In this document: piece after piece, positions 54,429 through 63,891 of the stretch
Layout of the letters: each line of letters begins with the position of its first letter
How positions within the stretch are numbered: position 1 is the first letter of the stretch
NCBI RefSeq assembly: GCF_004103735.1
Contig: NZ_CP035281.1
Location: 1,240,001-1,304,000 of the forward strand
Direction of reading: 5' to 3'
From: Aminipila luticellarii
GTDB taxonomy: Bacteria; Bacillota; Clostridia; Peptostreptococcales; Anaerovoracaceae
DNA length: 64,000 nucleotides
Program-made: the position numbers and the translations under genes
The notes under the pieces: generated by a model
Databases searched by the model: none
What the model was told of the DNA's origin: nothing
The model's input: only the letters and a program-made list of their open reading frames with translations

Positions 54429-55436
54429 TTACATGATCCCCAGTATCAGCTGCATGAGCAGACTTACCAGAGCAATCCCAGACCAGCAGCATATGCCCAT
54501 AAAAATTGGCTTGCCGCCGCTTTTTATCAGTTTAACGATGTCTGTGTTCAAGCCGATAGCTGACATGGCCATAATGATAAAGAATTTGCTGCACGCCTTA
54601 ATTGGGTCAGTTATGACAGCCGGAAGATCAAAGAGAGTTGTAATGAGCGAAGCCAGCAAAAAATATAAGATAAAAAAAGGAAAAATCTTTTTTATGCTTA
54701 CGTTCACTTGCTGGGCTTTTTCTCTTTTTGTTCTAAGAAAAGCCAAGGTCAATGTGATAGGAATAATAGCCAGCGTTCTTGTCAATTTGACAATTGTCGC
54801 TATTTCCAGTGCATGGTCTCCGGGATGAAGTTCATCCCAGGCCGCTGCTGCCGCCGTTACGGAGGAGGTGTCGTTAATAGCTGTGCCGGCGAATAAGCCG
54901 AAGCCTTCGGAGGACATGCCAAGAATTCCGCCCAACGTAGGAAATATTAAAGCAGCGATTACATTGAATAAAAAGATGACCGAAATGGATTGCGCCACCT
55001 CTTCATCACTGGCATCTATGACCGGGGCGGTCGCTGCGATGGCAGACCCCCCGCAGATAGAGGAACCTACACCGATCAGCGTAGAAATCTTAGAGGGGAT
55101 ATGCATGCTCTTGTGAAGGAGAAAAGCAATAATCAGGGAAGTAGAAATCGTAGAGACAATAATCGGCAGCGACTGTTTTCCTGTTTCCCAAATAACGGAT
55201 AGATTTAAACCAAATCCCAATAGGATAACGGCATATTGCAATATTTTTTTGGAAGTAAATGCGATACCGGATTGAAAGCTGCCTTTTGTTTTAAAAAATA
55301 CAGTCAGAAGCATGCCTGCAAGAATTCCGAATACCGGGCCGCCGATGATGGGAAATTCTTTTCCAAGGAGCCAGGAAGGAATAGCGATTGCTATACACAA
55401 TGCGATTCCCTTAAAATTTGTACGAATAAAGTTCAT
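54429..55436 (-). CDS. YeiH/UPF0324 family putative sulfate exporter
   Basis: A 335-residue integral membrane protein with about ten hydrophobic segments. Family patterns are [36 protein letters not shown] and [19 protein letters not shown]. The family is annotated as putative sulfate or sulfur-compound exporters and often lies beside LysR genes of the CysB/YeiE type, as it does here (divergent). AGGTGAC precedes the ATG on the minus strand. It is convergent with the hydrolase gene. Confidence 0.88.
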   Translation of the reverse strand: MNFIRTNFKGIALCIAIAIPSWLLGKEFPIIGGPVFGILAGMLLTVFFKTKGSFQSGIAFTSKKILQYAVILLGFGLNLSVIWETGKQSLPIIVSTISTSLIIAFLLHKSMHIPSKISTLIGVGSSICGGSAIAATAPVIDASDEEVAQSISVIFLFNVIAALIFPTLGGILGMSSEGFGLFAGTAINDTSSVTAAAAAWDELHPGDHALEIATIVKLTRTLAIIPITLTLAFLRTKREKAQQVNVSIKKIFPFFILYFLLASLITTLFDLPAVITDPIKACSKFFIIMAMSAIGLNTDIVKLIKSGGKPIFMGICCWSGIALVSLLMQLILGIM

Positions 55437-55591
55437 AAGTCACCTCGCTAGATAAAATTTGATGTTTTGAGTCTAACAGAGATATACCATAATGTAAAAT
55501 TATAATAAATTATATTTGCATAATTTATTGTTATAAATACAGGCTCCGTGATAAAATAGAGGAAAGAAAAATAGAAGTGAGAGGGAACAAT

Positions 55592-56473
55592 ATGCTGGAT
55601 TTTAGGGTGGAAACCTTTATAACGGTATGTGAATATATGAATTTTACAAAGGCTGCGGAAAGGTTGAATATTACACAACCGGCTGTTTCTCAGCATATAC
55701 GTTATATGGAGGACGTGTATGGGACGAAGCTGTTCGAATTTACGGGGAAAAAAATGAAGCTGACGGATTCAGGGAAGCTTTTGTTAAATACCTTTATCAC
55801 GATGAAGCATGATGAAATTCACTTAAAGGAACAGATAAAAGAAGGGTTCCGTGAAAGTAAAACCATTCATTTTGGGGCGACCCTGACCATAGGTGAATTT
55901 TTAATTCCCCGGCAGATTTGCCAGTATCTGAAAACAAATCCTCAGGTCTCCTTGAAAATGCTGGTGGCCAATACCAGTGAACTGCTGGAGAAGCTGGACA
56001 AGGGCGAGATTGATTTTGCGGTAGTGGAAGGATATTTTACCAAAAGCCAGTATGATCACAGATTATACAGCAGAGAAGATTATATTGCCGTCTGCGCGGC
56101 GAACCATTTTTTTAAAAAAGAGCCGGAACAAATGGAAGACTTATTTTCTGAAACAATCATCCTTCGAGAGGATGGCTCCGGCACGAGAGAAATTTTGGAA
56201 AGAGCATTGGAAGGAAAAAACTATGCGTTAAGCGATTTTAAAAATAAAGTAGAAGTCAGCAATATGAATGTTATAAAGTTTCTGACAAAGGAGGACTGCG
56301 GCATAACCTTCTTATATGAGGCGGCGGTCAAAGATGAATTGAAAGCTAAAACCCTTCGGAAAGTTCATTTGAAGGATTTAAATATTCAGCACGATATGAC
56401 GTTTATATGGAGAAAAAACAGTATATTTACAGATTATTACTGCAAATTATTCAAAATTTTTCAAACTTTTTAG
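55592..56473 (+). CDS. LysR family transcriptional regulator, YeiE-like by context
   Basis: A 293-residue regulator. The N-terminal helix-turn-helix is MNFTKAAERLNITQPAVSQHI, then a dimerisation helix and an effector domain (about 90-285; FGATLTIGEFLIP, EIDFAVVEGYFT). I chose ATG 55592 with GAGAGGGAA upstream; a GTG 15 bases earlier is less likely. It is divergent from the YeiH-type transporter with a 155-base shared region, so it probably regulates it. Confidence 0.88.
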   Translation: MLDFRVETFITVCEYMNFTKAAERLNITQPAVSQHIRYMEDVYGTKLFEFTGKKMKLTDSGKLLLNTFITMKHDEIHLKEQIKEGFRESKTIHFGATLTIGEFLIPRQICQYLKTNPQVSLKMLVANTSELLEKLDKGEIDFAVVEGYFTKSQYDHRLYSREDYIAVCAANHFFKKEPEQMEDLFSETIILREDGSGTREILERALEGKNYALSDFKNKVEVSNMNVIKFLTKEDCGITFLYEAAVKDELKAKTLRKVHLKDLNIQHDMTFIWRKNSIFTDYYCKLFKIFQTF

Positions 56474-56546
56474 GAATTTGTTTGGCGGATATGATAGAAT
56501 CTATTTAGGATTAGGTATTGGATAGAAGATGAAAAAGGAGATTGCC

Positions 56547-57416
56547 ATGTTTGAATTTAAACAGATGAATGAATCCCTTAAATCGTATTGTACGGGAGAG
56601 AGCATCTTTGATTTTTACAGGATCGTTAATCCCAAGACCCATGAAGTATTTGAATATGATCAGGACAATCATTTAAAAGCACAGAAAGAATATTGCTATG
56701 AATACTGGGGCAAAAAAGAAGCTTGCTTCAACTGCATTGCAAGGCATTCCTATGTGAAGCAAAGACAGTATGTGAAACTGGAATTTGTGCATGGAAAAAT
56801 TCTTCTGATCATTTCAAAGCCGGTTAAAATACAGGACAGGATGCTGGCTTTGGAACTGATAAAGGATATAACCTTCAGTATGGTGGGGTTGAATTATTAC
56901 CGTGCGGAGCATAAGAATGTGGAGCATATTGTTTCACAGTTCAATGAATTAGCCGTCAGAGATATTTTGACCGGCCTCTATAATTTGGATTACATAAAAA
57001 ATTATCTGGATAACTTCCTGCAAAAGGAAATTGTGTTTAATAGGCTGACAGGTGCGGCAATAGATATTGATCAGTACAGTCAGATCAATGCCCAATACGG
57101 TTATGCTGTGGGAAATGAAGTCTTGCAGTACGTGGCCGGAATTTTAGAAAAGTATGCCGCTTCTATAGGCGGTCTGGCAGGGCGTTTAGGGCCGGATGAG
57201 ATGGGGATATTTTCTATCAACAGAACACCGGCGGAAATGGAAGAACTCTGTAAAAAGGTACAGGAAGAAATCAGAGAAAATCCATTAGAAATACAGGAAG
57301 GCACAGTACATATAAGCTTTGAATATGGTACGGCAGCCCTAGAGAGAGAGGATGAACCCGATGACTTTATCGGACGGTTATATTTCAATCTCAGAACAGC
57401 ACAGGGACGAAAATAG
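56547..57416 (+). CDS. GGDEF-like protein with altered active site
   Basis: A 289-residue cytoplasmic protein. The N-terminal part (about 1-120) is PAS-like with two cysteines (YEYWGKKEACFNCIARHSY). The C-terminal part is a GGDEF-type domain: RDILTGLYNLDYIKNYL, AIDIDQYSQINAQYGYAVGN, and LGPDE in place of GGDEF. The substituted glycine pair suggests weak or no diguanylate cyclase activity, so it may sense or bind nucleotides instead. Start ATG 56547 follows AAGGAG; an in-frame ATG at 56529 overlaps that site. Confidence 0.8.
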   Translation: MFEFKQMNESLKSYCTGESIFDFYRIVNPKTHEVFEYDQDNHLKAQKEYCYEYWGKKEACFNCIARHSYVKQRQYVKLEFVHGKILLIISKPVKIQDRMLALELIKDITFSMVGLNYYRAEHKNVEHIVSQFNELAVRDILTGLYNLDYIKNYLDNFLQKEIVFNRLTGAAIDIDQYSQINAQYGYAVGNEVLQYVAGILEKYAASIGGLAGRLGPDEMGIFSINRTPAEMEELCKKVQEEIRENPLEIQEGTVHISFEYGTAALEREDEPDDFIGRLYFNLRTAQGRK

Positions 57417-57430
57417 CAGAGGATAAAAAA

Positions 57431-57478
57431 ACAGAAAGCCTGAAAATCCATGGTTGAGTTTCAAGCTCTCTGTTTTTT
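57431..57478. terminator. Bidirectional terminator between convergent genes
   Basis: The imperfect arms acagaaagcctgaaa and tttcaagctctctgt have T-runs on both strands. It serves the GGDEF-like gene and the minus-strand lipoprotein gene. Confidence 0.8.
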
Positions 57479-57495
57479 TGTGATTGTTTAATTTC

Positions 57496-58923
57496 TTATT
57501 CTTCTTCCGAATCCTCTGACGCAGGCTCCCAAGCCACATTTAATGATTCAAGGAAGTGTTGAAGTGCTTCCACTTCAGTAATTCCATTTTCAAAATTAAC
57601 ACTCATGGAAAGAATATCTAAGTCCGGATTTCGGGTTTTAAACAGAGCGCATTCCGTATTTTGCATGATGGATTTGTTTTTTATTTTTTTATCAAAATCC
57701 GTTTTGAATACATCTGTTAACCGGAGCAGAAGCGGACTATCCTGATTTTCATCCCAAATAGGGAACTGGTCGGTCACCTTGTAGGATACATCATTTAATC
57801 CGCAGATGACCTCGAAGGTGGATGAAATTTCCCTCAGGGTATCTTCATTTAAGCTTCTTGCACAAATGGTCACATCAAGATTGCCGGTACTCGTCCGAAT
57901 GGTTCCGATATTGGAAGTTGCAACAATATTTCCTTCATCGGATTTTAAATAAATCCCATTGATCATCGTATAAAGCAAGCTGAAGACCTTTGTACTGTCA
58001 TCCTTGGAAATCACGTAGGAAGGAGCGGATACAGGTGTCATCGTATACGTATAATTTTCTTCTATATCCCCATAGTTATCTTCAAATTTTGAAGCTTCAT
58101 TTTCAAACCACTTTTCAAATCGGGCCACATCGTTATCGTTGATCAGTACAACAGCCGTAGCTCCGGAAGGGTATTTCGCCGCATCTTCGCCGCCGTTAAA
58201 GGAGGCAAGCTCAATGAGGACTCCTTTGCTCTTAGCAGAAGCCAGAAAGTCTCCGATTATTTTTATTGGATTTGGATGGCTGCCGGAGGTAATCCCTGAG
58301 CTCCCGCCGTTTAAATTCTTGATGGAAATTTCGTAGGCGTTGGGATACGTAGGTGTAATCCATTGCAATGGTTTTGAAAAATCATATTCGGCAGTTCCGG
58401 CACTTCCTATGGTGAAAGTGGTTTTTTCTGCCCAGGTCAGATTGATCAAATTGTTTCCTTTCAGATAATTTGCACTGATTTTCTGCGCACCAGAGAGCTC
58501 ATTGCCGCCTGCAGCGGTAAATAAAACTCTTATGAACCCATGCTTTTCTACTTTATCCATTAAGTATAAGGCGGTTGCCATGGCCTGATACTGCTCGGCA
58601 GGCTCCCCTGTACCGATGGCACATTGAAGGGTCGTCGCTTGAGCATTTTCATAGCCTGCTGTTGCCTTCTTTGACATAATAATATTATTTTGTTTGTCGT
58701 AAGAAACCGGCACCTTGTGGGTTCCTGCCCACTGGATCAGATATTCTTTTTGTGCTTCCGTATCGGATGTATCCGGAAGTTTTTTCGATAGGTCTTTATA
58801 AATAACATCTAACTGAGATGCCATCTGTTCTTCAAATTCCGTTTCATTTTTATTAAAGAAACATCCTGTAAAAGATAATGAAACGAATAGAATCACAAGA
58901 AATAATGATATTATTTTTTTCAT
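57496..58923 (-). CDS. Lipoprotein resembling PepD-type M20 peptidase without metal ligands
   Basis: A 475-residue secreted lipoprotein: signal peptide with lipobox LSFTGC (Cys21). The rest follows the order of Xaa-His dipeptidases (PepD, M20): YDKQNNIIMSKKATAGYE, TTLQCAIGTG where PepD has LQGHLD, FTAAGGNELSGA where PepD has an E-E pair, LKGNNLINLTW, GGSSGITSGSHPNPIKIIGD and QNTECAL where PepD has HAGLECG. Every recognisable metal ligand is replaced, so it is predicted to be an inactive surface homologue, perhaps a binding protein. The start follows AGGAGT on the minus strand. Confidence 0.72.
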   Translation of the reverse strand: MKKIISLFLVILFVSLSFTGCFFNKNETEFEEQMASQLDVIYKDLSKKLPDTSDTEAQKEYLIQWAGTHKVPVSYDKQNNIIMSKKATAGYENAQATTLQCAIGTGEPAEQYQAMATALYLMDKVEKHGFIRVLFTAAGGNELSGAQKISANYLKGNNLINLTWAEKTTFTIGSAGTAEYDFSKPLQWITPTYPNAYEISIKNLNGGSSGITSGSHPNPIKIIGDFLASAKSKGVLIELASFNGGEDAAKYPSGATAVVLINDNDVARFEKWFENEASKFEDNYGDIEENYTYTMTPVSAPSYVISKDDSTKVFSLLYTMINGIYLKSDEGNIVATSNIGTIRTSTGNLDVTICARSLNEDTLREISSTFEVICGLNDVSYKVTDQFPIWDENQDSPLLLRLTDVFKTDFDKKIKNKSIMQNTECALFKTRNPDLDILSMSVNFENGITEVEALQHFLESLNVAWEPASEDSEEE

Positions 58924-59084
58924 AAACTACTCCTATATTGCATTAAACTCTTTCTATTTTATGTATTTTACAGTATAATAATAATATGCTTCAATATAAT
59001 ATCACAATGTTAAATGAAATTACAGTCATTTAATAAAATCTTCATAATTAATGCGAAGTTGGAAGAGCTTAGGAGGAGATACGG

Positions 59085-59621
59085 ATGAAATCTAGGAATA
59101 TATTAATACGACCAACCATTTTCAGCGATTGTGAGCTGTTTGCGGGATGGGAGACAGACCCATCTGTTACCGAGTTTTTCAGTATGAATGCCGATCGAAC
59201 TTATGAAGACATTGTACGGGAGTTTGTTGCCAGAGAGCTTGACAGAACAAAATTACAGTACACTATATGTACGGAGGATGAAGTCCCTATTGGCCGCATC
59301 TACATCAGCAGAATAGAGGAGGAGAGCGATTCGCTCGACATCACCCGAATTTATATAGGGGATCGGGAAAACAGAGGAAAAGGGTATGGAGAAGAGGCTC
59401 TGAGGCTGATCTTAGAGTACTGCTTTATGAATTTACATATGGAAAGAGTGACGCTGGATCATTTTGAGGGCAACCGCATAGCAGCCTCCCTGTATGAGAA
59501 GCTGGGCTTTAAACAGGAAGGAATTGCCCGCAACGCATGCAAAAAGAACGGGAAGTATTACAATCTATACTTACTATCGCTGCTTCGTTCAGAGTATTAC
59601 GGAAAAAGACATGACGGGTGA
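59085..59621 (+). CDS. GNAT family N-acetyltransferase, RimJ/RimL-like
   Basis: A 178-residue acetyltransferase. The N-terminal pattern ILIRPTIFSDCELFAGWETD is RimJ/L-like; the acetyl-CoA loop is YIGDRENRGKGYGEEALRL (Q/R-x-x-G-x-G/A) and the C-terminal NRIAASLYEKLGFKQEG motif is complete. The substrate may be a protein N terminus or small molecule. AGGAGGAGA precedes the ATG. Confidence 0.9.
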   Translation: MKSRNILIRPTIFSDCELFAGWETDPSVTEFFSMNADRTYEDIVREFVARELDRTKLQYTICTEDEVPIGRIYISRIEEESDSLDITRIYIGDRENRGKGYGEEALRLILEYCFMNLHMERVTLDHFEGNRIAASLYEKLGFKQEGIARNACKKNGKYYNLYLLSLLRSEYYGKRHDG

Positions 59622-59656
59622 ACCGGCATTTTCCAGTTCAAATAAAAATAAAGGGT

Positions 59657-59720
59657 ACACAGAGCAAATAACAAGTTCGTTTTCTAAAAAGACGGAATCT
59701 GCTCTGTGTTATTTTTATGG
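59657..59720 (+). terminator. Terminator after the acetyltransferase gene
   Basis: The arms acacagagca (59657-59666) and tgctctgtgt (59700-59709) are followed by tattttta. Confidence 0.75.
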
Positions 59721-59807
59721 TAAAATTTTTTAGCCGCTTAAAATCAGTCATATAAAGGCTTGCAGAAAAATCGACAAAATATTTGAGATTTTTGATGCTT
59801 TTTCTTA

Positions 59808-59835
59808 TTGACTTTAAAAACTCAATAGGTATAAT
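59808..59835 (+). promoter_or_regulatory. Promoter of nrdDG
   Basis: TTGACT (59808-59813), a 16-base spacer and TATAAT (59830-59835), giving a leader of about 110 bases. Confidence 0.65.
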
Positions 59836-59842
59836 TTTATTG

Positions 59843-59866
59843 TGACGGTACTAGATATGGTACAGT
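59843..59866. promoter_or_regulatory. Inverted repeat just downstream of the nrdD promoter
   Basis: gacggtac and gtacagtc (one mismatch when paired) flank an 8-base spacer, close to the expected transcription start. It may be an operator or a leader hairpin; it does not match the usual NrdR box. Confidence 0.4.
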
Positions 59867-59951
59867 CTGAACTAATTATACATAAATATGCAATAAATCT
59901 TGTAAACCTTAGATTTTATTGCTTTTGAAAAGATAACAGAAGGAGACGAAA

Positions 59952-62300
59952 ATGGATGTAATACAATTTATTAAAAAACGTGACGGTCGTACAGTCGAAT
60001 TTGACATAGACAAAATTGCTGACGCAATTTATAAGGCCGCACAGGTTTTAGGCGGGAATGATTATGAGATGGCAAGATACCTGGCAAAACAGGCAGAATT
60101 GTACCTGATTGAAATCAAACATACCGAAGCTCCGACTGTGGAAGAAATACAAGATGCTGTAGAAAAGATCCTAATAGAAAACGGACATGCCAGAACAGCA
60201 AAGGAATATATCCTTTATCGTGCAGAAAGAACCAGAATAAGGGAAATGAATACAAGGCTGATGAAGATCTACGAGGATCTGACCTTTAAAGAAGCTAAAG
60301 AAAATGATATTAAGCGGGAAAATGCCAATATTGACGGTGATACAGCTATGGGAACCATGCTGAAATACGGTTCCGAAGGAGCCAAGCAGTTTTATGAGAT
60401 GTATGTGTTGAATCCGGTTCATTCCAAAGCTCATATAGAAGGCGATATACACATCCACGATTTAGATTTTCTGACCTTAACGACTACCTGCTGCCAGATT
60501 GATTTAATACGTCTTTTCAAAGGCGGATTCTCCACGGGACATGGTTTCTTAAGGGAGCCAAACGATATTCAGAGCTATGCGGCATTGGCCTGTATCGCTA
60601 TTCAGTCCAATCAAAATGACCAGCACGGCGGACAGAGTATTCCGAACTTTGATTATGGAATGGCCGACGGCGTGCGAAAAACCTATAAGAAGTTATACTG
60701 GAGTAATCTGGGCAAGCTTATGAATATCCTTTACGATATTGACGAAGGTGTTGAACTGGCCAAACGTATCGGACAGGAAATCGAAGAAAAAGATCATGTA
60801 TGTCCGACTATGGCAGATGACAATTCATACAAGGAAAAAGAGGCCGTGTTGCTGGCAGAAAAAATAAATGCAGAGGACGTGCCAAAACTTCAGGAACGGG
60901 CAAAAAAGTATGCGGATCAAGAAATAAAGCGGGCTACTTATCAGGCTATGGAGGCTTTTGTACACAATTTAAATACCATGCATTCCCGTGCGGGAGCGCA
61001 GATTCCGTTCAGCTCAATCAACTACGGAACGGATACAACTCCGGAAGGCCGTTTGGTCATTGAAAATATTTTGCTCTCTACGGAAGCAGGACTGGGAAAC
61101 GGAGAGACTGCCATTTTCCCGATTCACATATTTAAGGTGAAAGAGGGCATCAACTATAATCCGGGAGAACCCAATTATGATTTATTTAAGCTGGCATGCA
61201 GAGTTTCCGCGAAAAGACTGTTCCCGAATTTTTCCTTTATTGACGCACCGTTTAATTTGCAATACTATAAGCCGGGTGATCCGGACACAGAGGTAGCCTA
61301 TATGGGATGCCGTACAAGGGTAATCGGAAATGCTTATGATCCGACCAGAGAGGTCGTAGGCGGCCGGGGAAACTTAAGCTTTACCTCCATTAATCTGCCG
61401 AGACTGGCTATAAAAGCCAATGGAGATGTGGATCTTTTCTTTGAAGATCTGGAAAGAAAGCTGCAGCTGGTCATCGATCAGCTGATGGAAAGATATTATA
61501 TTCAGGCGTCCAAGAAGGTAAAGAATTATCCGTTCTTAATGGGACAGGGCATCTGGCTGGATTCCGAAAAGCTGAAACCGAATGACAGTGTGGGAGAAGT
61601 TTTGAAACACGGAACGTTAACTGTCGGATTCATCGGACTGGCAGAATGCTTGAAGGCACTGATCGGAAGTCACCACGGAGAGACAACAGAGGCGCAGAAT
61701 TTAGGCTTAAATATCATTGGCTATATGAGAAAGAGAATGGATGAAGAAACGAAGAAAACGGGATTTAACTATTCTCTCATTGCAACGCCGGCGGAAGGTC
61801 TGTCCGGACGCTTTGTAAGGATGGATAAAGAACGCTACGGTATTATTGAAGGCGTAACAGACCGGGAATATTACACAAATTCCTTCCACATTCCGGTGTA
61901 TTATCCTATTTCCGCTTTTGACAAGATTAAGCTGGAGGCTCCTTATCACGCACTGACCAACGGAGGACATATCTCCTATGTGGAATTGGACGGGGATCCA
62001 TGTAAGAATTTAGACGCGTTTGAAAAAGTGGTACGGTATATGAAAGAGAGCGGCATTGGGTACGGTTCCATCAATCATCCGGTAGACCGGGATCCGGTGT
62101 GCGGGTATACGGGCATTATTGACAACGAATGCCCTCTGTGCCACCGAAAAGAAGAGGACGGAGATACGGGATTTGAAAGAATACGAAGAATTACAGGCTA
62201 TCTGGTAGGAACGGTAGACCGCTTTAATAACGCTAAGAGAGCGGAGGAAAAAGAAAGAGTGAAGCACGATGTGTCAGACGGAAAAATGGAAGCAGTCTAG
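59952..62300 (+). CDS. nrdD: Anaerobic ribonucleoside-triphosphate reductase
   Basis: A 782-residue class III enzyme that makes deoxynucleotides without oxygen. The N-terminal ATP-cone (KKRDGRTVEFDIDKIADAI, 1-95) is the allosteric activity site. The barrel region has HIHDLDFL and GGQSIPNFDYGMADG. C-terminal zinc-site cysteines are in PVCGYTG and CPLCHRKEE, and the glycyl radical lies in RRITGYLVGTVDRFNN. GAAGGAGACG precedes the ATG. It overlaps the activase gene by 32 bases. Confidence 0.96.
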   Translation: MDVIQFIKKRDGRTVEFDIDKIADAIYKAAQVLGGNDYEMARYLAKQAELYLIEIKHTEAPTVEEIQDAVEKILIENGHARTAKEYILYRAERTRIREMNTRLMKIYEDLTFKEAKENDIKRENANIDGDTAMGTMLKYGSEGAKQFYEMYVLNPVHSKAHIEGDIHIHDLDFLTLTTTCCQIDLIRLFKGGFSTGHGFLREPNDIQSYAALACIAIQSNQNDQHGGQSIPNFDYGMADGVRKTYKKLYWSNLGKLMNILYDIDEGVELAKRIGQEIEEKDHVCPTMADDNSYKEKEAVLLAEKINAEDVPKLQERAKKYADQEIKRATYQAMEAFVHNLNTMHSRAGAQIPFSSINYGTDTTPEGRLVIENILLSTEAGLGNGETAIFPIHIFKVKEGINYNPGEPNYDLFKLACRVSAKRLFPNFSFIDAPFNLQYYKPGDPDTEVAYMGCRTRVIGNAYDPTREVVGGRGNLSFTSINLPRLAIKANGDVDLFFEDLERKLQLVIDQLMERYYIQASKKVKNYPFLMGQGIWLDSEKLKPNDSVGEVLKHGTLTVGFIGLAECLKALIGSHHGETTEAQNLGLNIIGYMRKRMDEETKKTGFNYSLIATPAEGLSGRFVRMDKERYGIIEGVTDREYYTNSFHIPVYYPISAFDKIKLEAPYHALTNGGHISYVELDGDPCKNLDAFEKVVRYMKESGIGYGSINHPVDRDPVCGYTGIIDNECPLCHRKEEDGDTGFERIRRITGYLVGTVDRFNNAKRAEEKERVKHDVSDGKMEAV

Positions 62301-62796
62301 TATTCGGATTGCAGGGATCGTCAGAGAGTCCATTGTGGATGGACCCGGCATCCGGTTTACCGTATTTTGTCAGGGCTGTCCCCATGGCTGCAAAGGCTGT
62401 CATAACCCGGAGACCCACGACTTTAAGGGGGGATATGATTGCTCTATTGAAAAACTTCTGCATGAAATCGACAAAGATCCACTGCTTTCAGGAGTTACTT
62501 TCAGCGGCGGAGAACCCATGTGCCAGCCGGAAGCCTTTTTAACGCTGGCTCGGGAGATTAAAAAAAGAGAGCTGAATATCGTTATATTCACCGGCTATAC
62601 TTTAGAGGAATTGCAGTCTATGGCGGATGAAAATCCATCTATAGGGGAACTGCTTCTGTTTACGGACTATCTGATCGACGGCAGATTCGTACGGGAGGAA
62701 AGAGATCTGACTCTGCAGTTCAGGGGAAGCGGCAATCAAAGATATATCGATATGAATTTGACCAGAGAGGCGGGGCATATCGTGTCAGCCCAATAA
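62269..62796 (+). CDS. nrdG: Anaerobic ribonucleoside-triphosphate reductase activating protein
   Basis: A 175-residue radical-SAM enzyme that generates the glycyl radical on NrdD. The cluster motif is CPHGCKGC (CxxxCxxC) near residues 37-44. VTFSGGEPMCQP holds the SAM-binding GGE. Length is normal. Its ATG lies inside the end of nrdD (32-base overlap), which ties its translation to that of the reductase; starting later would remove the conserved N terminus. Confidence 0.94.
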   Translation: MCQTEKWKQSSIRIAGIVRESIVDGPGIRFTVFCQGCPHGCKGCHNPETHDFKGGYDCSIEKLLHEIDKDPLLSGVTFSGGEPMCQPEAFLTLAREIKKRELNIVIFTGYTLEELQSMADENPSIGELLLFTDYLIDGRFVREERDLTLQFRGSGNQRYIDMNLTREAGHIVSAQ

Positions 62797-62824
62797 AATA
62801 ATTTACGAAATTTGTAAAAAAGTA

Positions 62825-62854
62825 TTGTACAGAACAGGTAACGTGTGCTATAAT
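62825..62854 (+). promoter_or_regulatory. Promoter of rpmB
   Basis: TTGTAC (62825-62830), an 18-base spacer and TATAAT (62849-62854). Confidence 0.6.
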
Positions 62855-62929
62855 AGCGTTTGTTCGAGTTTGCTCGAAGTATTGAAAAAATGCTTAATTG
62901 CTTAAGATATTTAAAGGAGGTGCGGCAAG

Positions 62930-63121
62930 ATGTCAAGAAAGTGTGAAGTTTGTGGTAAGGGTCAGGTTTCTGGAAACAAGGTATCCCATTCTAACAGACA
63001 TTCAAGAAGAAAGTGGAATGCTAACATTCAGACAGTAAGAATTAATGACAACGGAACTGTCAGAAGAGCTAACGTATGCACAAGATGCATCCGATCAAAC
63101 AAAATAAACCGTGCCATCTAA
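62930..63121 (+). CDS. rpmB: 50S ribosomal protein L28
   Basis: A 63-residue L28. The start MSRKCEVCGKGQVSGNKVSH carries a CxxC pair, and CTRCIRSNKI near the end carries the second, so this is the zinc-binding form of L28. AAAGGAGG precedes the ATG. It has its own promoter and terminator. Its place before the Asp23 protein and recG is typical of Bacillota. Confidence 0.96.
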   Translation: MSRKCEVCGKGQVSGNKVSHSNRHSRRKWNANIQTVRINDNGTVRRANVCTRCIRSNKINRAI

Positions 63122-63137
63122 TCATGCGATATAAATT

Positions 63138-63163
63138 AGACCTGCTTGTGCAGGTCTTTTTTT
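63138..63163 (+). terminator. Terminator after rpmB
   Basis: The arms agacctgc and gcaggtct with a ttgt loop are followed by seven T residues. Confidence 0.92.
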
Positions 63164-63169
63164 ATCGCA

Positions 63170-63376
63170 TTATCTCAGCTGATAACCGCAATAGATCAAG
63201 AGCCCGCCAAGAAGCAATATCCAGGCTTTTATCGGAAGAAAAAAAGCACAGACGGATACAAGACCAAAAACGATCATAATAAAAGCCAGATTCTTAAAAT
63301 CGTTCCGCTTACATTTATTCGGTTTTGCAGGCCTATTGCAGCCATATTGCTTGTTTCCCATTCTGTTACACCCCAT
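63170..63376 (-). CDS. Small two-helix membrane protein
   Basis: A 68-residue protein on the minus strand. A basic Cys-containing N terminus (CNRPAKPNKCKRNDFK) is followed by two hydrophobic helices (AFIMIVFGLVSVCAFFL and WILLLGGLLIYCGYQL). Hydrophobic pattern and codon use look protein-like. The ribosome site for the first ATG is poor; GGGGTG lies before the second in-frame ATG five residues later, which may be the true start. I do not recognise the family. Confidence 0.55.
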   Translation of the reverse strand: MGCNRMGNKQYGCNRPAKPNKCKRNDFKNLAFIMIVFGLVSVCAFFLPIKAWILLLGGLLIYCGYQLR

Positions 63377-63489
63377 ATAGTATATGCAGGAAAAAAGAAA
63401 ACCGTGTCAAGAAAATATCTCGGTTATTTGTTTTCATTGATATAGTAATGTGATAAAATATCAGTAAAAATTTACAGGGGGAATGAGAT

Positions 63490-63891
63490 TTGCTGTATAA
63501 AGAGGAAACTGAAAACGGAAGCATTACCATAGGAAAGGCTGTGATCGCCAAAATCGTGGCGGAAACAGTCTCTCAATTTCATGGGAAGGTGCTGATTTCC
63601 AATTACAAAAACAAGGCGGTAACTTTTGCGGCGAAGATTGGCGTAACGGAAGATATCAACAATATGGATATCACCATGGGAGAAAAAGGACTGGATATAA
63701 AGCTGTATATTGTAGTTAAATTTGGGACAAGTATCGGTTTGGTGACGAATCGGCTGATCAATGATATTCATGATAAGGTGTATGAATATACGTCCATAGA
63801 GCCCAACAGTGTGGCCGTTGTGGTGACTGGTATGATTTCAAAAAATATTGCCAAGAGAAATATTGAAGTCAGGAGAGGGAATGAAGGATGA
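63490..63891 (+). CDS. Asp23/Gls24 family envelope stress response protein
   Basis: A 133-residue protein. The family patterns are GSITIGKAVIAKIVAETVSQ, VTEDINNMDITMGEKGLDIK, YIVVKFGTSIGLVTNRLIND and VVVTGMI. The start is TTG at 63490 after AGGGGGAATG. Members are small cytoplasmic proteins linked to envelope stress and alkaline shock. In most Bacillota a DAK1-like kinase gene (yloV/fakA-like) separates it from recG; here its stop overlaps the recG start (ATGA). Confidence 0.92.
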   Translation: MLYKEETENGSITIGKAVIAKIVAETVSQFHGKVLISNYKNKAVTFAAKIGVTEDINNMDITMGEKGLDIKLYIVVKFGTSIGLVTNRLINDIHDKVYEYTSIEPNSVAVVVTGMISKNIAKRNIEVRRGNEG

